Shown here: positions 52,242 through 62,238 of the stretch, one piece after another
How positions within the stretch are numbered: position 1 is the first letter of the stretch
How the letters are laid out: each line of letters opens with the position of its first letter
From: Zhouia amylolytica
GTDB lineage: Bacteria > Bacteroidota > Bacteroidia > Flavobacteriales > Flavobacteriaceae
Assembly (NCBI RefSeq): GCF_900116365.1
Contig: NZ_FPAG01000003.1
Location: 323,190 to 387,189, forward strand
DNA: 64,000 bases
Direction: 5' to 3'
The notes under the pieces: generated by a model
Told to the model about the DNA's origin: nothing
Seen by the model: the letters and a program-made list of their open reading frames with translations, nothing else
Database searches by the model: none
Position numbers and translations under genes: made by a program

Positions 52242-53573
52242 ATGATGAAAAAAGTAATAGGTACCTTGTTATTCTTTTTGGCCATTGCTCAAGTCATAAG
52301 CGCTCAGCAAAAATACGAACCTTCTAAAGAAAATCTGGAAGCTCGTGAATGGTTTCAGGATGCGAAATTTGGAATGTTTATCCACTGGGGGGTATACAGT
52401 ATATTAGGAGATGGCGAATGGGTAATGAACAATCAGAATATTCCTGTTAACCGCTATCAATTACTTCCATCTTTTTTTAATCCTCAGGATTTTGATGCGA
52501 AGGAGATTGTGAGCCTGGCTAAAAATGCAGGGATGAAGTACATAACTATTACTACCAAACATCACGATGGTTTTGCCATGTATGATTCAAAAGTGTCCGA
52601 CTATAATATTGTAAAAGCAACTCCGTATGGTAAGGATATTTTTAAAATGCTGGAAGAAGAATGTGAAAAGCAAGGTATAAAGTTATTCGCTTATTATTCA
52701 CAATTGGATTGGCGGGATTCTGATTATTTTCCAAGGGGAAGAACGGGTGTAAAAACCGGTCGACCAAACGAGGGTGATTGGGAAGCTTATTTGGAATTTC
52801 AGGATGCCCAGATCAAGGAGCTTGCTGAAAATTATAATATCGCAGGTTTTTGGTTTGATGGATGGTGGGACCAACAGGATAAAAGCGATAAAAACAATCC
52901 AAAGAAAACGAAGATTGATTGGCATTTAGACAGAACTTATAAGATGATTCACGATGTTGATTCGGCTCTTCTTATAGGGAATAACCATCATGTACTTCCA
53001 TTTGAGGGAGAGGATTTTCAAATGTTTGAAAAAGATTTGCCTGGAAAAAACACGACTGGTTTCGGGGGAACCGAAATTGGAAGGCTTCCACTTGAGACTT
53101 GTGAGACAATTAATCATTCCTGGGGTTTCAATTTACAAGACGGTAAGCATAAATCGATTAAAACACTAATCCAGTATCTGGTGAAGGCAGCAGGAAATAA
53201 TGCAAATTTCCTTCTTAATGTAGGGCCTATGCCAAATGGGAAGATACAATCAGAGCATAAAGACAGATTGTTGGCAATGGGAGATTGGATTCGCGAAAAC
53301 GGAATGACTTTATATGGAACCAGAAATGGGCCAGTCTCTATAGAAAATGAAATAGTCTCTACTCAAAAAGGGAAAACAATTTACCTGCATATTCTTGACC
53401 CGAAAGATGGAAACATTGTTATTGATGGTTTTAAAGGGAGGATAAAAAACATGAACTTTTTCAAGGATCAGTCAAAGCTGAAATTTAAACTCAAAAGCGA
53501 CCAATTAATGATAGCGATCCCGGAAAATAAGCAAGATGAAATTGATACAATAATTGAAATAACACTTAGATAA
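52242..53573 (+). CDS. GH29 alpha-L-fucosidase, exported
   Basis: This 443-residue enzyme has a signal peptide ending VISAQQ and a GH29 TIM barrel: FGMFIHWGVYSILGDGEW, TTKHHDGFAMYDSK, and the nucleophile region GFWFDGWWD with D206. The likely acid/base is a Glu in the MFEKDLPG region. It hydrolyses alpha-L-fucosides with retention. A small C-terminal beta domain follows. First of four GH29 paralogues in the operon; gap of 15 bases to the UxaA-like gene. Confidence 0.92.
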   Translation: MMKKVIGTLLFFLAIAQVISAQQKYEPSKENLEAREWFQDAKFGMFIHWGVYSILGDGEWVMNNQNIPVNRYQLLPSFFNPQDFDAKEIVSLAKNAGMKYITITTKHHDGFAMYDSKVSDYNIVKATPYGKDIFKMLEEECEKQGIKLFAYYSQLDWRDSDYFPRGRTGVKTGRPNEGDWEAYLEFQDAQIKELAENYNIAGFWFDGWWDQQDKSDKNNPKKTKIDWHLDRTYKMIHDVDSALLIGNNHHVLPFEGEDFQMFEKDLPGKNTTGFGGTEIGRLPLETCETINHSWGFNLQDGKHKSIKTLIQYLVKAAGNNANFLLNVGPMPNGKIQSEHKDRLLAMGDWIRENGMTLYGTRNGPVSIENEIVSTQKGKTIYLHILDPKDGNIVIDGFKGRIKNMNFFKDQSKLKFKLKSDQLMIAIPENKQDEIDTIIEITLR

Positions 53574-53574
53574 T

Positions 53575-54348
53575 ATGTCATTTAGTTTAAAAAATAAGGT
53601 AGCGATAGTAACTGGAGGTGCAAGTGGAATTGGGAAAGCGATTACCACCAGATTTGCGGCCTCTGGTGCCACAGTACATATGCTTGAGTTTAGTGAAGAA
53701 AATGGGAAGCAAGCTGTTGCAGAAATTGAAAAAGAAGGGGGAAAAGCTGTTTTTCATCAGTGTGATGTATCGAATCATTCGCAGGTAAAAGAAATTATTG
53801 ATGCTATCGCGAGTGAACAATCTATCGACATTCTTGTAAACAATGCGGGAATTGCGCATGTTGGTAATGTTGAAAACACCACTGTCGAAGATTTAGATAG
53901 AATTTATAATGTAAACGTGAAAGGGGTGTACAACTGTATATATGCGGTAGTACCTCATTTAAAGAAAAAAGGCGGGGTTATTCTGAATATGGCATCCATC
54001 GCTTCATCTGTGGGTATTTCTGATAGATTTGCATATTCGATGTCAAAGGGAGCTGTACTTACCATGACATATTCTGTTGCTAAGGATTATTTAGAAAGTG
54101 GTATTCGTTGTAATTGTATTTCTCCAGCCCGGGTGCATACACCTTTTGTAGATGGTTTTATTAAAAAGAATTATCCAGGTAAAGAAGACGAAATGTTTGA
54201 TAAACTTTCTAAAACGCAGCCAATAGGTAGAATGGGTAAACCCGAGGAGGTGGCCAATCTGGCACTTTACCTATGCTCTGATGAAGCTTCTTTTATTACA
54301 GGTACAGACTTTCCAATAGACGGTGGATTTATAAAATTAAACGGATAA
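53575..54348 (+). CDS. SDR-family dehydrogenase (candidate 2-keto-3-deoxy-L-fuconate dehydrogenase)
   Basis: This 257-residue short-chain dehydrogenase has the NAD-binding TGGASGIG (13-20), LVNNAGIAHVG, the catalytic Tyr-Lys in RFAYSMSKGAV, and GIRCNCISPARVHTPF, a pattern shared with 2-keto-3-deoxy-L-fuconate dehydrogenases. It would oxidise the 4-hydroxyl of 2-keto-3-deoxy-L-fuconate to the 2,4-diketo acid. An L-fucose dehydrogenase role is the alternative. It starts 1 base after the GH29 stop; cytosolic, no signal peptide. Confidence 0.85.
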   Translation: MSFSLKNKVAIVTGGASGIGKAITTRFAASGATVHMLEFSEENGKQAVAEIEKEGGKAVFHQCDVSNHSQVKEIIDAIASEQSIDILVNNAGIAHVGNVENTTVEDLDRIYNVNVKGVYNCIYAVVPHLKKKGGVILNMASIASSVGISDRFAYSMSKGAVLTMTYSVAKDYLESGIRCNCISPARVHTPFVDGFIKKNYPGKEDEMFDKLSKTQPIGRMGKPEEVANLALYLCSDEASFITGTDFPIDGGFIKLNG

Positions 54349-54350
54349 CT

Positions 54351-56147
54351 ATGTTAAAAAGACTTTGTTTGTTATTGTTGTTAGCACTGATGAACTCAAA
54401 TGTTTATTCACAAGAGCACAGTGTTGATCCATTAGCGCAGAAATTACAGGAAAGACCATTCCCTGAATGGTTTAAAGATGCGAAATTGGGGATTTTTATT
54501 CATTGGGGATTGTACTCAGTTCCTGCTTATGGAGGTAAGGAGTCTTATTCTGAATGGTTTTTAAGAGGGTTGCAAACGAATGATCCGATTCGTACGGAAT
54601 ACATGAAGAAGAATTTTGGGCCTGATGCAACCTATAAAGATTTGGCACCACATTTTAAAGCAGAACTGTGGGATCCTCAGGAATGGGCTCAATTCTTTAA
54701 AAAAGCGGGTGCGAAATATGTGGTGCTGGTATCAAAACACCATGATGGTTATGCACTATGGCCGAGTAAATTTAATCGTAATTGGAATAGTGTAGATGTA
54801 GGTCCTAAACGCGATATTGTTGGGGAGTTAACAGAAGCGGTAAGAGAAGAAGGTCTTAAAATGGGATTGTATTATTCGCTTTCAGAATGGAATCATCCAT
54901 TACACAGATGGTATACGGATCCTCATGATAGTATTGGAAGATATGTAGAAGAATATATGATTCCGCAGTTTAAAGAAGTGATAGGTACTTATAAGCCGTC
55001 ATTGATTTTTTCTGATGGTGAGTGGTTCAATACAGCCAAGCAATGGCATGCTGCAGAATTAATAGATTGGTATTATAATTTGGTGGGCGATGAAGCTATT
55101 GTAAATAACCGTTGGGGCCATGGATTGGATGTTGGGTTTTTAACGCCGGAATACAGTGCCGGAATTAAAGTTACAGATCGTCCCTGGACTGAAGTGAGAG
55201 GGATAGGTCGTTCATTTGGACTCAATAGAAATGAAAATCTTGAAGCCTATGGTACCTCTGCAGAATTGATTCACCGGTTCGTTCAAACTGTTGCCAATGG
55301 TGGTGGGATGATTATTAATGTCGGACCAAAAGCGGATGGTCAGATACCATTAATTCAACAGGAAAGATTGGTCGATCTTGGTAATTGGCTTGCATTAAAC
55401 GGAGAGGCTATTTATGGAGCACAACCTTATATCGTTCAAGAACAAGAAAAAGATGTTCAAGAAGAACGTATTGATTCTGTTATTAAATTTAACTGGGTAC
55501 GTAACTCGCCGGTAAAAGGTATTAAAGAAGATTATTTTACTGCCGAATGGAATGGGTATATCGTAGCTCCTCAATCAGGGAAATTTAATTTTGAAGTGAA
55601 GGCAGATGATGAAGCAGCTGTATGGATAGATGGCAAGGCAGTTATAAATCAAAATATTATAGCAGAGGGAAGTGACTCTGAAGTTATGGAGGCTAAAACA
55701 GGTGCTGCCACACAAGGTAGTATTAAATTAAAAAAAGGGAATATTTATCCGATCAAAATAAAGTACAAGGAAAACAAGCAGAATGCACACGTGTCATTGT
55801 TTTGGAGTGCAAAGGGGCTTGATAAAGAAGTTGTTCCCTCTGATGCCTTTTATGTTGATATAAATAAAAGCGTTTCAGGTCTTAAAGGAGTATACACTTC
55901 TAAGAAAACCTATCTGTGCTATACCCAAAATAATAACAATACATACGCGATAAGTTTTGAATGGCCTGATGACGAATTGATTTTAGAAATGCCGAATCCG
56001 GGAATGAATGCTACAATCAAATTGATTGGATTGGAGAAGGACTTGCGTTGGAAATATGAAAATGGAGCTGTAAAGGTAAATACCTCTGAAATTAAATATT
56101 CTGAATTGCCTTCGCATATGGCGTGGACCTTTAAAATCAGTAAATAA
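54351..56147 (+). CDS. GH29 alpha-L-fucosidase with PA14 domain
   Basis: This 598-residue exported protein (signal ending NSNVYSQE) has a GH29 barrel (LGIFIHWGLYSVPAYGGKES, VLVSKHHDGYALWPSKF) with nucleophile D222 in LIFSDGEWF. A PA14 domain at about 375-510 (YIVAPQSGKFNFEVKADDE, DGKAVINQN) probably binds carbohydrate, and a C-terminal beta domain follows. Close to the fourth GH29 (60.8 kb) in its core, suggesting duplication within the locus. Gap of 2 bases to the SDR gene. Confidence 0.92.
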   Translation: MLKRLCLLLLLALMNSNVYSQEHSVDPLAQKLQERPFPEWFKDAKLGIFIHWGLYSVPAYGGKESYSEWFLRGLQTNDPIRTEYMKKNFGPDATYKDLAPHFKAELWDPQEWAQFFKKAGAKYVVLVSKHHDGYALWPSKFNRNWNSVDVGPKRDIVGELTEAVREEGLKMGLYYSLSEWNHPLHRWYTDPHDSIGRYVEEYMIPQFKEVIGTYKPSLIFSDGEWFNTAKQWHAAELIDWYYNLVGDEAIVNNRWGHGLDVGFLTPEYSAGIKVTDRPWTEVRGIGRSFGLNRNENLEAYGTSAELIHRFVQTVANGGGMIINVGPKADGQIPLIQQERLVDLGNWLALNGEAIYGAQPYIVQEQEKDVQEERIDSVIKFNWVRNSPVKGIKEDYFTAEWNGYIVAPQSGKFNFEVKADDEAAVWIDGKAVINQNIIAEGSDSEVMEAKTGAATQGSIKLKKGNIYPIKIKYKENKQNAHVSLFWSAKGLDKEVVPSDAFYVDINKSVSGLKGVYTSKKTYLCYTQNNNNTYAISFEWPDDELILEMPNPGMNATIKLIGLEKDLRWKYENGAVKVNTSEIKYSELPSHMAWTFKISK

Positions 56148-58489
56148 TGCTAAAAAGGATTCACCTGTTATTTTTGGTCATGATTATCATGCTGGGTTCA
56201 TGTAACGTCAGCGAATTAACGCTTTATGTGTCTCATAGTGATGAGGCAGCTCAAGATGATCATGCTTTTCGTACCATTGAAGATGCCATGGAAATGGTTT
56301 CCAGACTTCGAAATGAGGGCGAAAAGTCACCTATTACAATATCCATAAAAGAAGGAGATTATTATCTGAGTAAACCAATTCTTATCACCCCTGATTTAGG
56401 GTCGCTTAACCTTAGAGCAGCATCTGGTGCCAAGGTTACTATTAAGGGCTCTGAATTACTTGATTTGTCATGGCAAAAAAATGAAGGTCAATTGTACGTT
56501 TCGGCCTACGACGATGATCGTATTATTGACCCGTTGTATATCAATGGAATTAAGCAAGTTTTGGCGAGATATCCAAACTACAAGGATGGAGATCTGCATT
56601 GGAATGGTTATGCTGAAGATGCAATCGATTCAGTTCGGGTTCAGGGTTGGTCGGATCCTGCCGGGGCTTTGGTTCATGCATTGCACAGTGGTGAATGGGG
56701 AGGGTTTCATTATAAAGTAACAGGTAAAGAAAATGGGAAACTTTCCTTAACCGGAGGACATCAAAACAACAGACCTTCTAAGATGCATAAAACCTATAGA
56801 ATGGTTGAAAATGTTTTTGAAGAACTTGATACTATTGGAGAGTGGATACATAAAAACGATACGATTTATTATTACCCAATACCGGAGGTGAATCTGGCTG
56901 AAGCCAAGGTAGAAGTTCCTGTGCTTAAGCATTTAATTGAGGTGAGGGGAAGTGAGAAGGAATTTGTAAAAGACATTACGATTGAAGGAATACGTTTTGA
57001 GCATACAGCCAGAACATTTATGGAAAATTATGAGCCCTTACTGAGAAGTGATTGGACCATTTACAGGGGAGGTGCCGTTTTGTTGGATGGCGTAGAACGT
57101 GTGGAAATAAAAAATTGCGATTTTACCGATCTTGGGGGAAATGCCATTTTTGTTAGTAATTATGCTAAAGAGGTTGCTATAAGTGGGAATCATATTTATC
57201 GTTGTGGCGGTTCGGCAATATGTTTCGTTGGAAGTCCGGAAGCGGTTCGTTCGCCTGCTTTTCAATATGGTGAATTTGTACCATTAAACGAAATGGATCT
57301 TACCAAGGGCCCAAAGTCTGATAAATACCCAGGTACATGTTTAGTGTCTGATAATTTAATACACGATATTGGAACAATCGAAAAACAAACTGCGGGGATT
57401 CAAATTGCCATGGCAATGGATATAACCGTGCGTCATAATAGTATTTATAATGTTCCGAGGGCAGGAATTAATATTGGTGACGGAACGTGGGGTGGACACA
57501 TCCTAGAATATAATGATGTATTTAATACGGTGTTGGAAACCGGCGATCATGGAGCTTTTAATTCATGGGGAAGAGATCGGTTCTGGCACCCTAACAGAAG
57601 TTATATGGATAGTTTGGTGAAGGAAAAGCCGGAAATGCCATTTCTCGATGCTATTCATACTACAATAATTAGAAATAACCGATTCCAATGTGACCATGGA
57701 TGGGATATTGATTTGGATGATGGGTCTTCTAATTATCATATATACAATAATCTTTGTTTGAGTGGAGGTTTAAAACTACGAGAGGGGTTTGACAGAACAG
57801 TCGAAAACAATATTTTGATCAATAACGGATTCCATCCTCATGTTTGGTTTGAGAATAGTCAGGATATATTCAGAAGAAATATCGTTTTCAATAGCCATAG
57901 GGATATTCGTTTAGGTGCATGGGGGAAGGAAGTAGATTACAACTTCTTTACAACAGCCTCAGACCTGGCAAAAGTTCAGGAGAAGGGAGTGGATAGTAAT
58001 AGTATAACCGGAAGGGTGGCATTTGAAGATCCTGTAAATGGAAATTATAATTTGAAACCTGAATCTGATGCTTATAAAGTGGGATTTGAAGATTTCGATC
58101 AAAGTCAATTTGGAGTACAAAGTACACGATTGAAGCCATTGGCGCAATCACCTAAAATACCACAGCTAATAGATGATCTCGGGGGCGATACCGATAATAC
58201 TTATACATTGTTAGGTGCCCATATGAATAACATTCGTACCATGGAGCAAAGATCTGCTGCAGGACTTGATGAAACTCGTGGCGTTATTATTCAAGATTTT
58301 GAAGCCGGTAGCGATTTTAAGACATCGGGATTCTTAGTAGGTGATGTTATTCTGGAGTATGAAGGATTTGAGATTAAAAGTATGACCGATTTGTTAAAGT
58401 CTTATGAAGGGAGTAAATGGAAAAGCGCTGTTCAGGTTGAAGTGTTTAGAAATCAACAACCAATCAATATTACACTTAAAATTAAATAG
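56147..58489 (+). CDS. GH141-like right-handed beta-helix enzyme with C-terminal PDZ domain
   Basis: This 780-residue lipoprotein (signal MIIMLGSC, C19) opens with a helix cap (AFRTIEDAMEMVSRLRNEGE, ITISIKEGDYYLSKPILI) followed by many right-handed beta-helix coils (KNCDFTDLGGNAIFVS, SGNHIYRCGGSAIC, RHNSIYNVPRAGINIGDG, NHIYNNLCLSGGL). This is the build of GH141, a family with reported alpha-L-fucosidase and xylanase members. The last about 75 residues are a PDZ domain (GFLVGDVILEYEGFEIKS), unusual on a glycoside hydrolase. Its ATG shares a base with the preceding stop. Confidence 0.72.
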   Translation: MLKRIHLLFLVMIIMLGSCNVSELTLYVSHSDEAAQDDHAFRTIEDAMEMVSRLRNEGEKSPITISIKEGDYYLSKPILITPDLGSLNLRAASGAKVTIKGSELLDLSWQKNEGQLYVSAYDDDRIIDPLYINGIKQVLARYPNYKDGDLHWNGYAEDAIDSVRVQGWSDPAGALVHALHSGEWGGFHYKVTGKENGKLSLTGGHQNNRPSKMHKTYRMVENVFEELDTIGEWIHKNDTIYYYPIPEVNLAEAKVEVPVLKHLIEVRGSEKEFVKDITIEGIRFEHTARTFMENYEPLLRSDWTIYRGGAVLLDGVERVEIKNCDFTDLGGNAIFVSNYAKEVAISGNHIYRCGGSAICFVGSPEAVRSPAFQYGEFVPLNEMDLTKGPKSDKYPGTCLVSDNLIHDIGTIEKQTAGIQIAMAMDITVRHNSIYNVPRAGINIGDGTWGGHILEYNDVFNTVLETGDHGAFNSWGRDRFWHPNRSYMDSLVKEKPEMPFLDAIHTTIIRNNRFQCDHGWDIDLDDGSSNYHIYNNLCLSGGLKLREGFDRTVENNILINNGFHPHVWFENSQDIFRRNIVFNSHRDIRLGAWGKEVDYNFFTTASDLAKVQEKGVDSNSITGRVAFEDPVNGNYNLKPESDAYKVGFEDFDQSQFGVQSTRLKPLAQSPKIPQLIDDLGGDTDNTYTLLGAHMNNIRTMEQRSAAGLDETRGVIIQDFEAGSDFKTSGFLVGDVILEYEGFEIKSMTDLLKSYEGSKWKSAVQVEVFRNQQPINITLKIK

Positions 58490-58496
58490 TATACCC

Positions 58497-60746
58497 ATGA
58501 AAGAAAAAAGTTTAATAATTGGAATATTTGTCAGCGTTTTGTTTATCGCATCGTGTTCTAAGGTTAAGGTGGCCGAGGAGAATTTGATGCTGGTAAACAA
58601 TACAATTACGGTTGATACTGATGATACGAAAGACTCCATTGTTTTAAAAGCAGCACATGTAGTTCCTACTCCGAATCAGTTTGAGGCTCAAAAAGATGAA
58701 TTCATAGCATTTGTGCATTTTGGTCCAAATACCTTTACCCGAAAAGAATGGGGTGATGGAATGGAGGATCCAAAAATATTCGATTTAAAAGAGTTGGATA
58801 CAGATCAGTGGTGTGAAGCCATGAAATCTGCGGGGATGACAAAAGTTATTCTTACGGTTAAACATCACGATGGTTTTTGTTTGTGGCAAAGCAGATACAC
58901 GGACCATGGCATTATGTCTACTGGTTTTCGAGATGGAGAAGGAGATGTTTTAAAGGATTTATCGAAATCTTGTGAGAAGTATGGTTTAAAACTTGGAGTT
59001 TATCTTTCTCCGGCCGATCTGTATCAGATTGAAAGCCCTGATGGACTATATGGAAATTTAAGTAAAACTACAAAAAGAACGATCCCAAGACCTGTTGAAG
59101 GTCGTCCATTCGAAAACAAAACAACATTTGAGTTTGAGGTGGATGATTACAACGAGTATTTTTTAAATCAATTATTTGAGTTACTTACGGAGTATGGACC
59201 GGTACATGAAGTTTGGTTTGACGGAGCTCACCCGAAACGTAAAGGAGGTCAACAATATAATTATTTAGCCTGGAAAGAGTTAATTCAGACGCTCGCTCCT
59301 AAGGCGGTTATTTTTGGAAAACAAGACATCAGATGGTGCGGTAATGAAGCTGGTGCCACCAGAGATACCGAATGGAATGTCATTCCATATAAAGAAGATC
59401 CGAATGATATGAATCGTTTTGGAGATCTTACAGCAAAAGATCTGGGAAGTAGAGAAAAGTTATATGAAGGGAAATATCTACACTATCAACCAGCTGAAAC
59501 CAATACTTCAATCAGAGCGGGATGGTTTTACAGAGATGATACTGATCAGGAAGTTAGAGGTGTAGACGATGTTTTTGATATGTATGAGCGTACTGTTGGC
59601 GGTAATTCGATTTTCTTGTTGAATATTCCTCCTAATAGAGAGGGGAGATTTTCTGCAAGAGATGTTGAGGTGTTAAGAGAAGTTGGTGAGCGTATTAAAG
59701 AAACCTATACTGAAAATAAACTTGCTGGCGCTATGGGTGCTTCAGAGGTGTCAGATGACAATGAAGACACCTATGTTGTATTAGATCAGGTTAATAATGT
59801 AGTTGAATTAGAAACTGCTGAACCAGTAACAATTAACCGTGTAGTTGTTCAGGAAAAAATTGATACCCATAGTGAACGCATCGAAGCGCATACACTGGAG
59901 GCTTTTATTGATAATCAGTGGCAAACGATTACCAAGGCTTCAAATGTAGGTTATAAAAGAATATTGAGGTTTCCGGAAGTTACCTCGAACAGGTTTCGTA
60001 TAAAAGTAGAGAAGTCTAGATTTAACCCTGCGATTTCTTTTATAGGGGGGTATTATTATGAATCAAGACCACCACAGCTAACCATTTCAAGAACCATTGA
60101 TGGTCAGGTAACTATTACACCTAAAAAAGATGGCTTTAGCTGGAAGCCTCACGGTGAAAATGTTCAGGAAAATATTAATTCTAATCTGGAAATCAGATAT
60201 ACTACAGATGGTTCAGATCCTAACAGAAGTTCGGATGTATATGATAAAGCATTTGACCTTCCTTTTGGTGAGGTGAAAGCTGTAGCTTTTGCTAAGGATC
60301 AGCAAGGTGATGTTACTTCTGAAATATTTGGGATTATCAAAAGTGGTTGGAAAATTACAGAAGTGGATAGCGAAGAAGAAAAACATGCTTCGGATAAAAG
60401 CATAGATGCCTCTGCAGCAACGTATTGGAAGTCGAAAAAAGGTTCAGCATCACATTTTATAATTGTTGATTTAGGAAAGGAAGAAGAGTTTAATGGATTC
60501 GCTTATACTCCACAGCAGGAAAATGCTGAGGGAATGCTTGAAAAAGGGGTGTTCTCGGTAAGTAAGGATGGAAAGAACTGGCAACAGGTTTCAGCGTTTG
60601 AATTCGGGAATCTGATAAATGATCCGGTAACCAGGAGGTTTAATTTTAAGAACCCTGCTGTGGGAAGATATATTAAAATTCAATCGACCAGGATAGCCGG
60701 AGGTGATAGTAGCTTGGCAATAGCTGAATTGGATATTATCAAATAA
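58497..60746 (+). CDS. GH29 alpha-L-fucosidase with F5/8-type and chitobiase-C-like modules
   Basis: This 749-residue lipoprotein (signal VSVLFIASC, C20) has a GH29-B-like barrel (EFIAFVHFGPNTFTRKEWGD, TVKHHDGFCLWQSRY) with nucleophile D242 in EVWFDGAHPKR. C-terminally there is an F5/8-type (CBM32-like) segment at about 405-525, a chitobiase-C-like segment (LEIRYTTDGSDPNRSSDVYD), and a second F5/8-type domain (KSIDASAATYWKSKKGSASH) to the end. I start at ATG 58497; an upstream in-frame start would overlap the previous gene by 86 bases and bury the signal peptide. Confidence 0.9.
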   Translation: MKEKSLIIGIFVSVLFIASCSKVKVAEENLMLVNNTITVDTDDTKDSIVLKAAHVVPTPNQFEAQKDEFIAFVHFGPNTFTRKEWGDGMEDPKIFDLKELDTDQWCEAMKSAGMTKVILTVKHHDGFCLWQSRYTDHGIMSTGFRDGEGDVLKDLSKSCEKYGLKLGVYLSPADLYQIESPDGLYGNLSKTTKRTIPRPVEGRPFENKTTFEFEVDDYNEYFLNQLFELLTEYGPVHEVWFDGAHPKRKGGQQYNYLAWKELIQTLAPKAVIFGKQDIRWCGNEAGATRDTEWNVIPYKEDPNDMNRFGDLTAKDLGSREKLYEGKYLHYQPAETNTSIRAGWFYRDDTDQEVRGVDDVFDMYERTVGGNSIFLLNIPPNREGRFSARDVEVLREVGERIKETYTENKLAGAMGASEVSDDNEDTYVVLDQVNNVVELETAEPVTINRVVVQEKIDTHSERIEAHTLEAFIDNQWQTITKASNVGYKRILRFPEVTSNRFRIKVEKSRFNPAISFIGGYYYESRPPQLTISRTIDGQVTITPKKDGFSWKPHGENVQENINSNLEIRYTTDGSDPNRSSDVYDKAFDLPFGEVKAVAFAKDQQGDVTSEIFGIIKSGWKITEVDSEEEKHASDKSIDASAATYWKSKKGSASHFIIVDLGKEEEFNGFAYTPQQENAEGMLEKGVFSVSKDGKNWQQVSAFEFGNLINDPVTRRFNFKNPAVGRYIKIQSTRIAGGDSSLAIAELDIIK

Positions 60747-60758
60747 AAGCAACGACTT

Positions 60759-62231
60759 ATGAGAAAGATATGGGTTTTTGTTTTAATAATGATGCTACTT
60801 TTCGGTAGTGAAAAGCTTACAGCACAAAAAAAATACGAGCCAACATGGGAGTCTATAGACAGTAGAAAAACTCCGGATTGGTTTGGTAATGCTAAGTTTG
60901 GAATATTTATTCATTGGGGACCTTATTCGGTGCCTGCCTGGTCTCCTAAAGGGACTTATTCTGAGTGGTACCAATATTGGCTTCAGAACAAAACCCTATT
61001 TGGTAATGGTAATTTTAAAGGTGATGAGGTAGTTAACTATCACGAAAAAACCTATGGTAAGGATTTTACTTATTATGATTTTGGTGAAATGTTTACGGCA
61101 GATCTATTTGAACCAGATGCATGGGCAACTTTATTTAAAAACTCTGGAGCTAAATACATCGTGTTGACCTCTAAGCATCACGATGGTTATACCCTCTGGC
61201 CAAATAAAGAAGCCAACGACAGGGGCTTTGCCTGGAATAGTATGGAGGTTGGAGCTAAAAGAGATCTCGTTGGTGAACTTTCAAAATCTGTTAAAGCTGT
61301 GGGCCTTAAAATGGGATTGTATTATTCCCTTTATGAGTGGTACCATCCATGGTGGCAGCAGGATAAAGAACGATTTGTGAATGATCATTTCCTGCCTCAG
61401 GTTAAAGACCTGGTTACTAAATATGAGCCAGATGTATTATGGGCAGATGGAGAATGGGATATGGATGCTGACAAATGGAAATCTAAGGAATTATTAGCTT
61501 GGCTGTTTAATGAATCTAAAGTGAAGAATTCCATCGTTATAAATGATAGATGGGGTAAAGGTGTGAGGAAACATCATGGAGGTTTTTTTACCACGGAGTA
61601 TGAGTCTGAAGCTCCAGAATTTACTCGTCCCTGGGAAGAATGCCGAGGAATGGGTTTTTCTTTTGGTTATAACCAAAATGAAGATGCCCAAGATTATAAT
61701 TCATCTAAATCTCTTGTGTTAATGCTTATTAATGTGGTAAGTACAGGAGGTAATTTACTATTGGATATTGGACCGGATGCCAGGGGGAATATACCGCCGA
61801 TTATGCAAGATCGACTTTTAGACATTGGTAAATGGTTAAAGGTAAATGGCGAAGCTATATATAATACAAGACCCTGGAAAGATTCTTTCCAATGGTCTAA
61901 AGGTGAGCAAAACTATAAGCCTAAACAACACTATTTGGGTGGCGATTTTATATTGAAGCAAACGATAGATCCTGAACCGGGTTATGCTGTGAAAGAGTTA
62001 TTTTTTACTCAAAATGATGAGGCTTATTATGTGATTCTACCAAAATGGTATCCAAAGGAAATAATGATTAAAGGGTTTGAATCATCTAAACCTAGTAAGG
62101 TTACGTTTTTAGCAACTGGAGAGGAATTGAAATGGAAAAAGTCAGAGAATAACCTTAGCATACAAATGCCGGAATATTACCCGTCTAAAGTGGAATCAGA
62201 TTATGCATTTGTTTTTAAAATTTGGAAATAA
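60759..62231 (+). CDS. GH29 alpha-L-fucosidase, exported
   Basis: This 490-residue enzyme has a signal peptide ending SEKLTAQ and a GH29 barrel: FGIFIHWGPYSVPAWSPKGT, VLTSKHHDGYTLWPNKE, LKMGLYYSLYEWYHPWW, and nucleophile D230 in VLWADGEWD. A short beta domain ends the protein without extra modules. The core closely resembles the PA14-bearing GH29 in this operon. Gap of 12 bases to the preceding gene. Confidence 0.92.
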   Translation: MRKIWVFVLIMMLLFGSEKLTAQKKYEPTWESIDSRKTPDWFGNAKFGIFIHWGPYSVPAWSPKGTYSEWYQYWLQNKTLFGNGNFKGDEVVNYHEKTYGKDFTYYDFGEMFTADLFEPDAWATLFKNSGAKYIVLTSKHHDGYTLWPNKEANDRGFAWNSMEVGAKRDLVGELSKSVKAVGLKMGLYYSLYEWYHPWWQQDKERFVNDHFLPQVKDLVTKYEPDVLWADGEWDMDADKWKSKELLAWLFNESKVKNSIVINDRWGKGVRKHHGGFFTTEYESEAPEFTRPWEECRGMGFSFGYNQNEDAQDYNSSKSLVLMLINVVSTGGNLLLDIGPDARGNIPPIMQDRLLDIGKWLKVNGEAIYNTRPWKDSFQWSKGEQNYKPKQHYLGGDFILKQTIDPEPGYAVKELFFTQNDEAYYVILPKWYPKEIMIKGFESSKPSKVTFLATGEELKWKKSENNLSIQMPEYYPSKVESDYAFVFKIWK

Positions 62232-62238
62232 TACAATA

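Noticed and set aside
58404-58496. N-terminal extension of the third GH29 protein
   Set aside because: It lies inside the PDZ-coding end of the previous gene and would hide the lipoprotein signal peptide.
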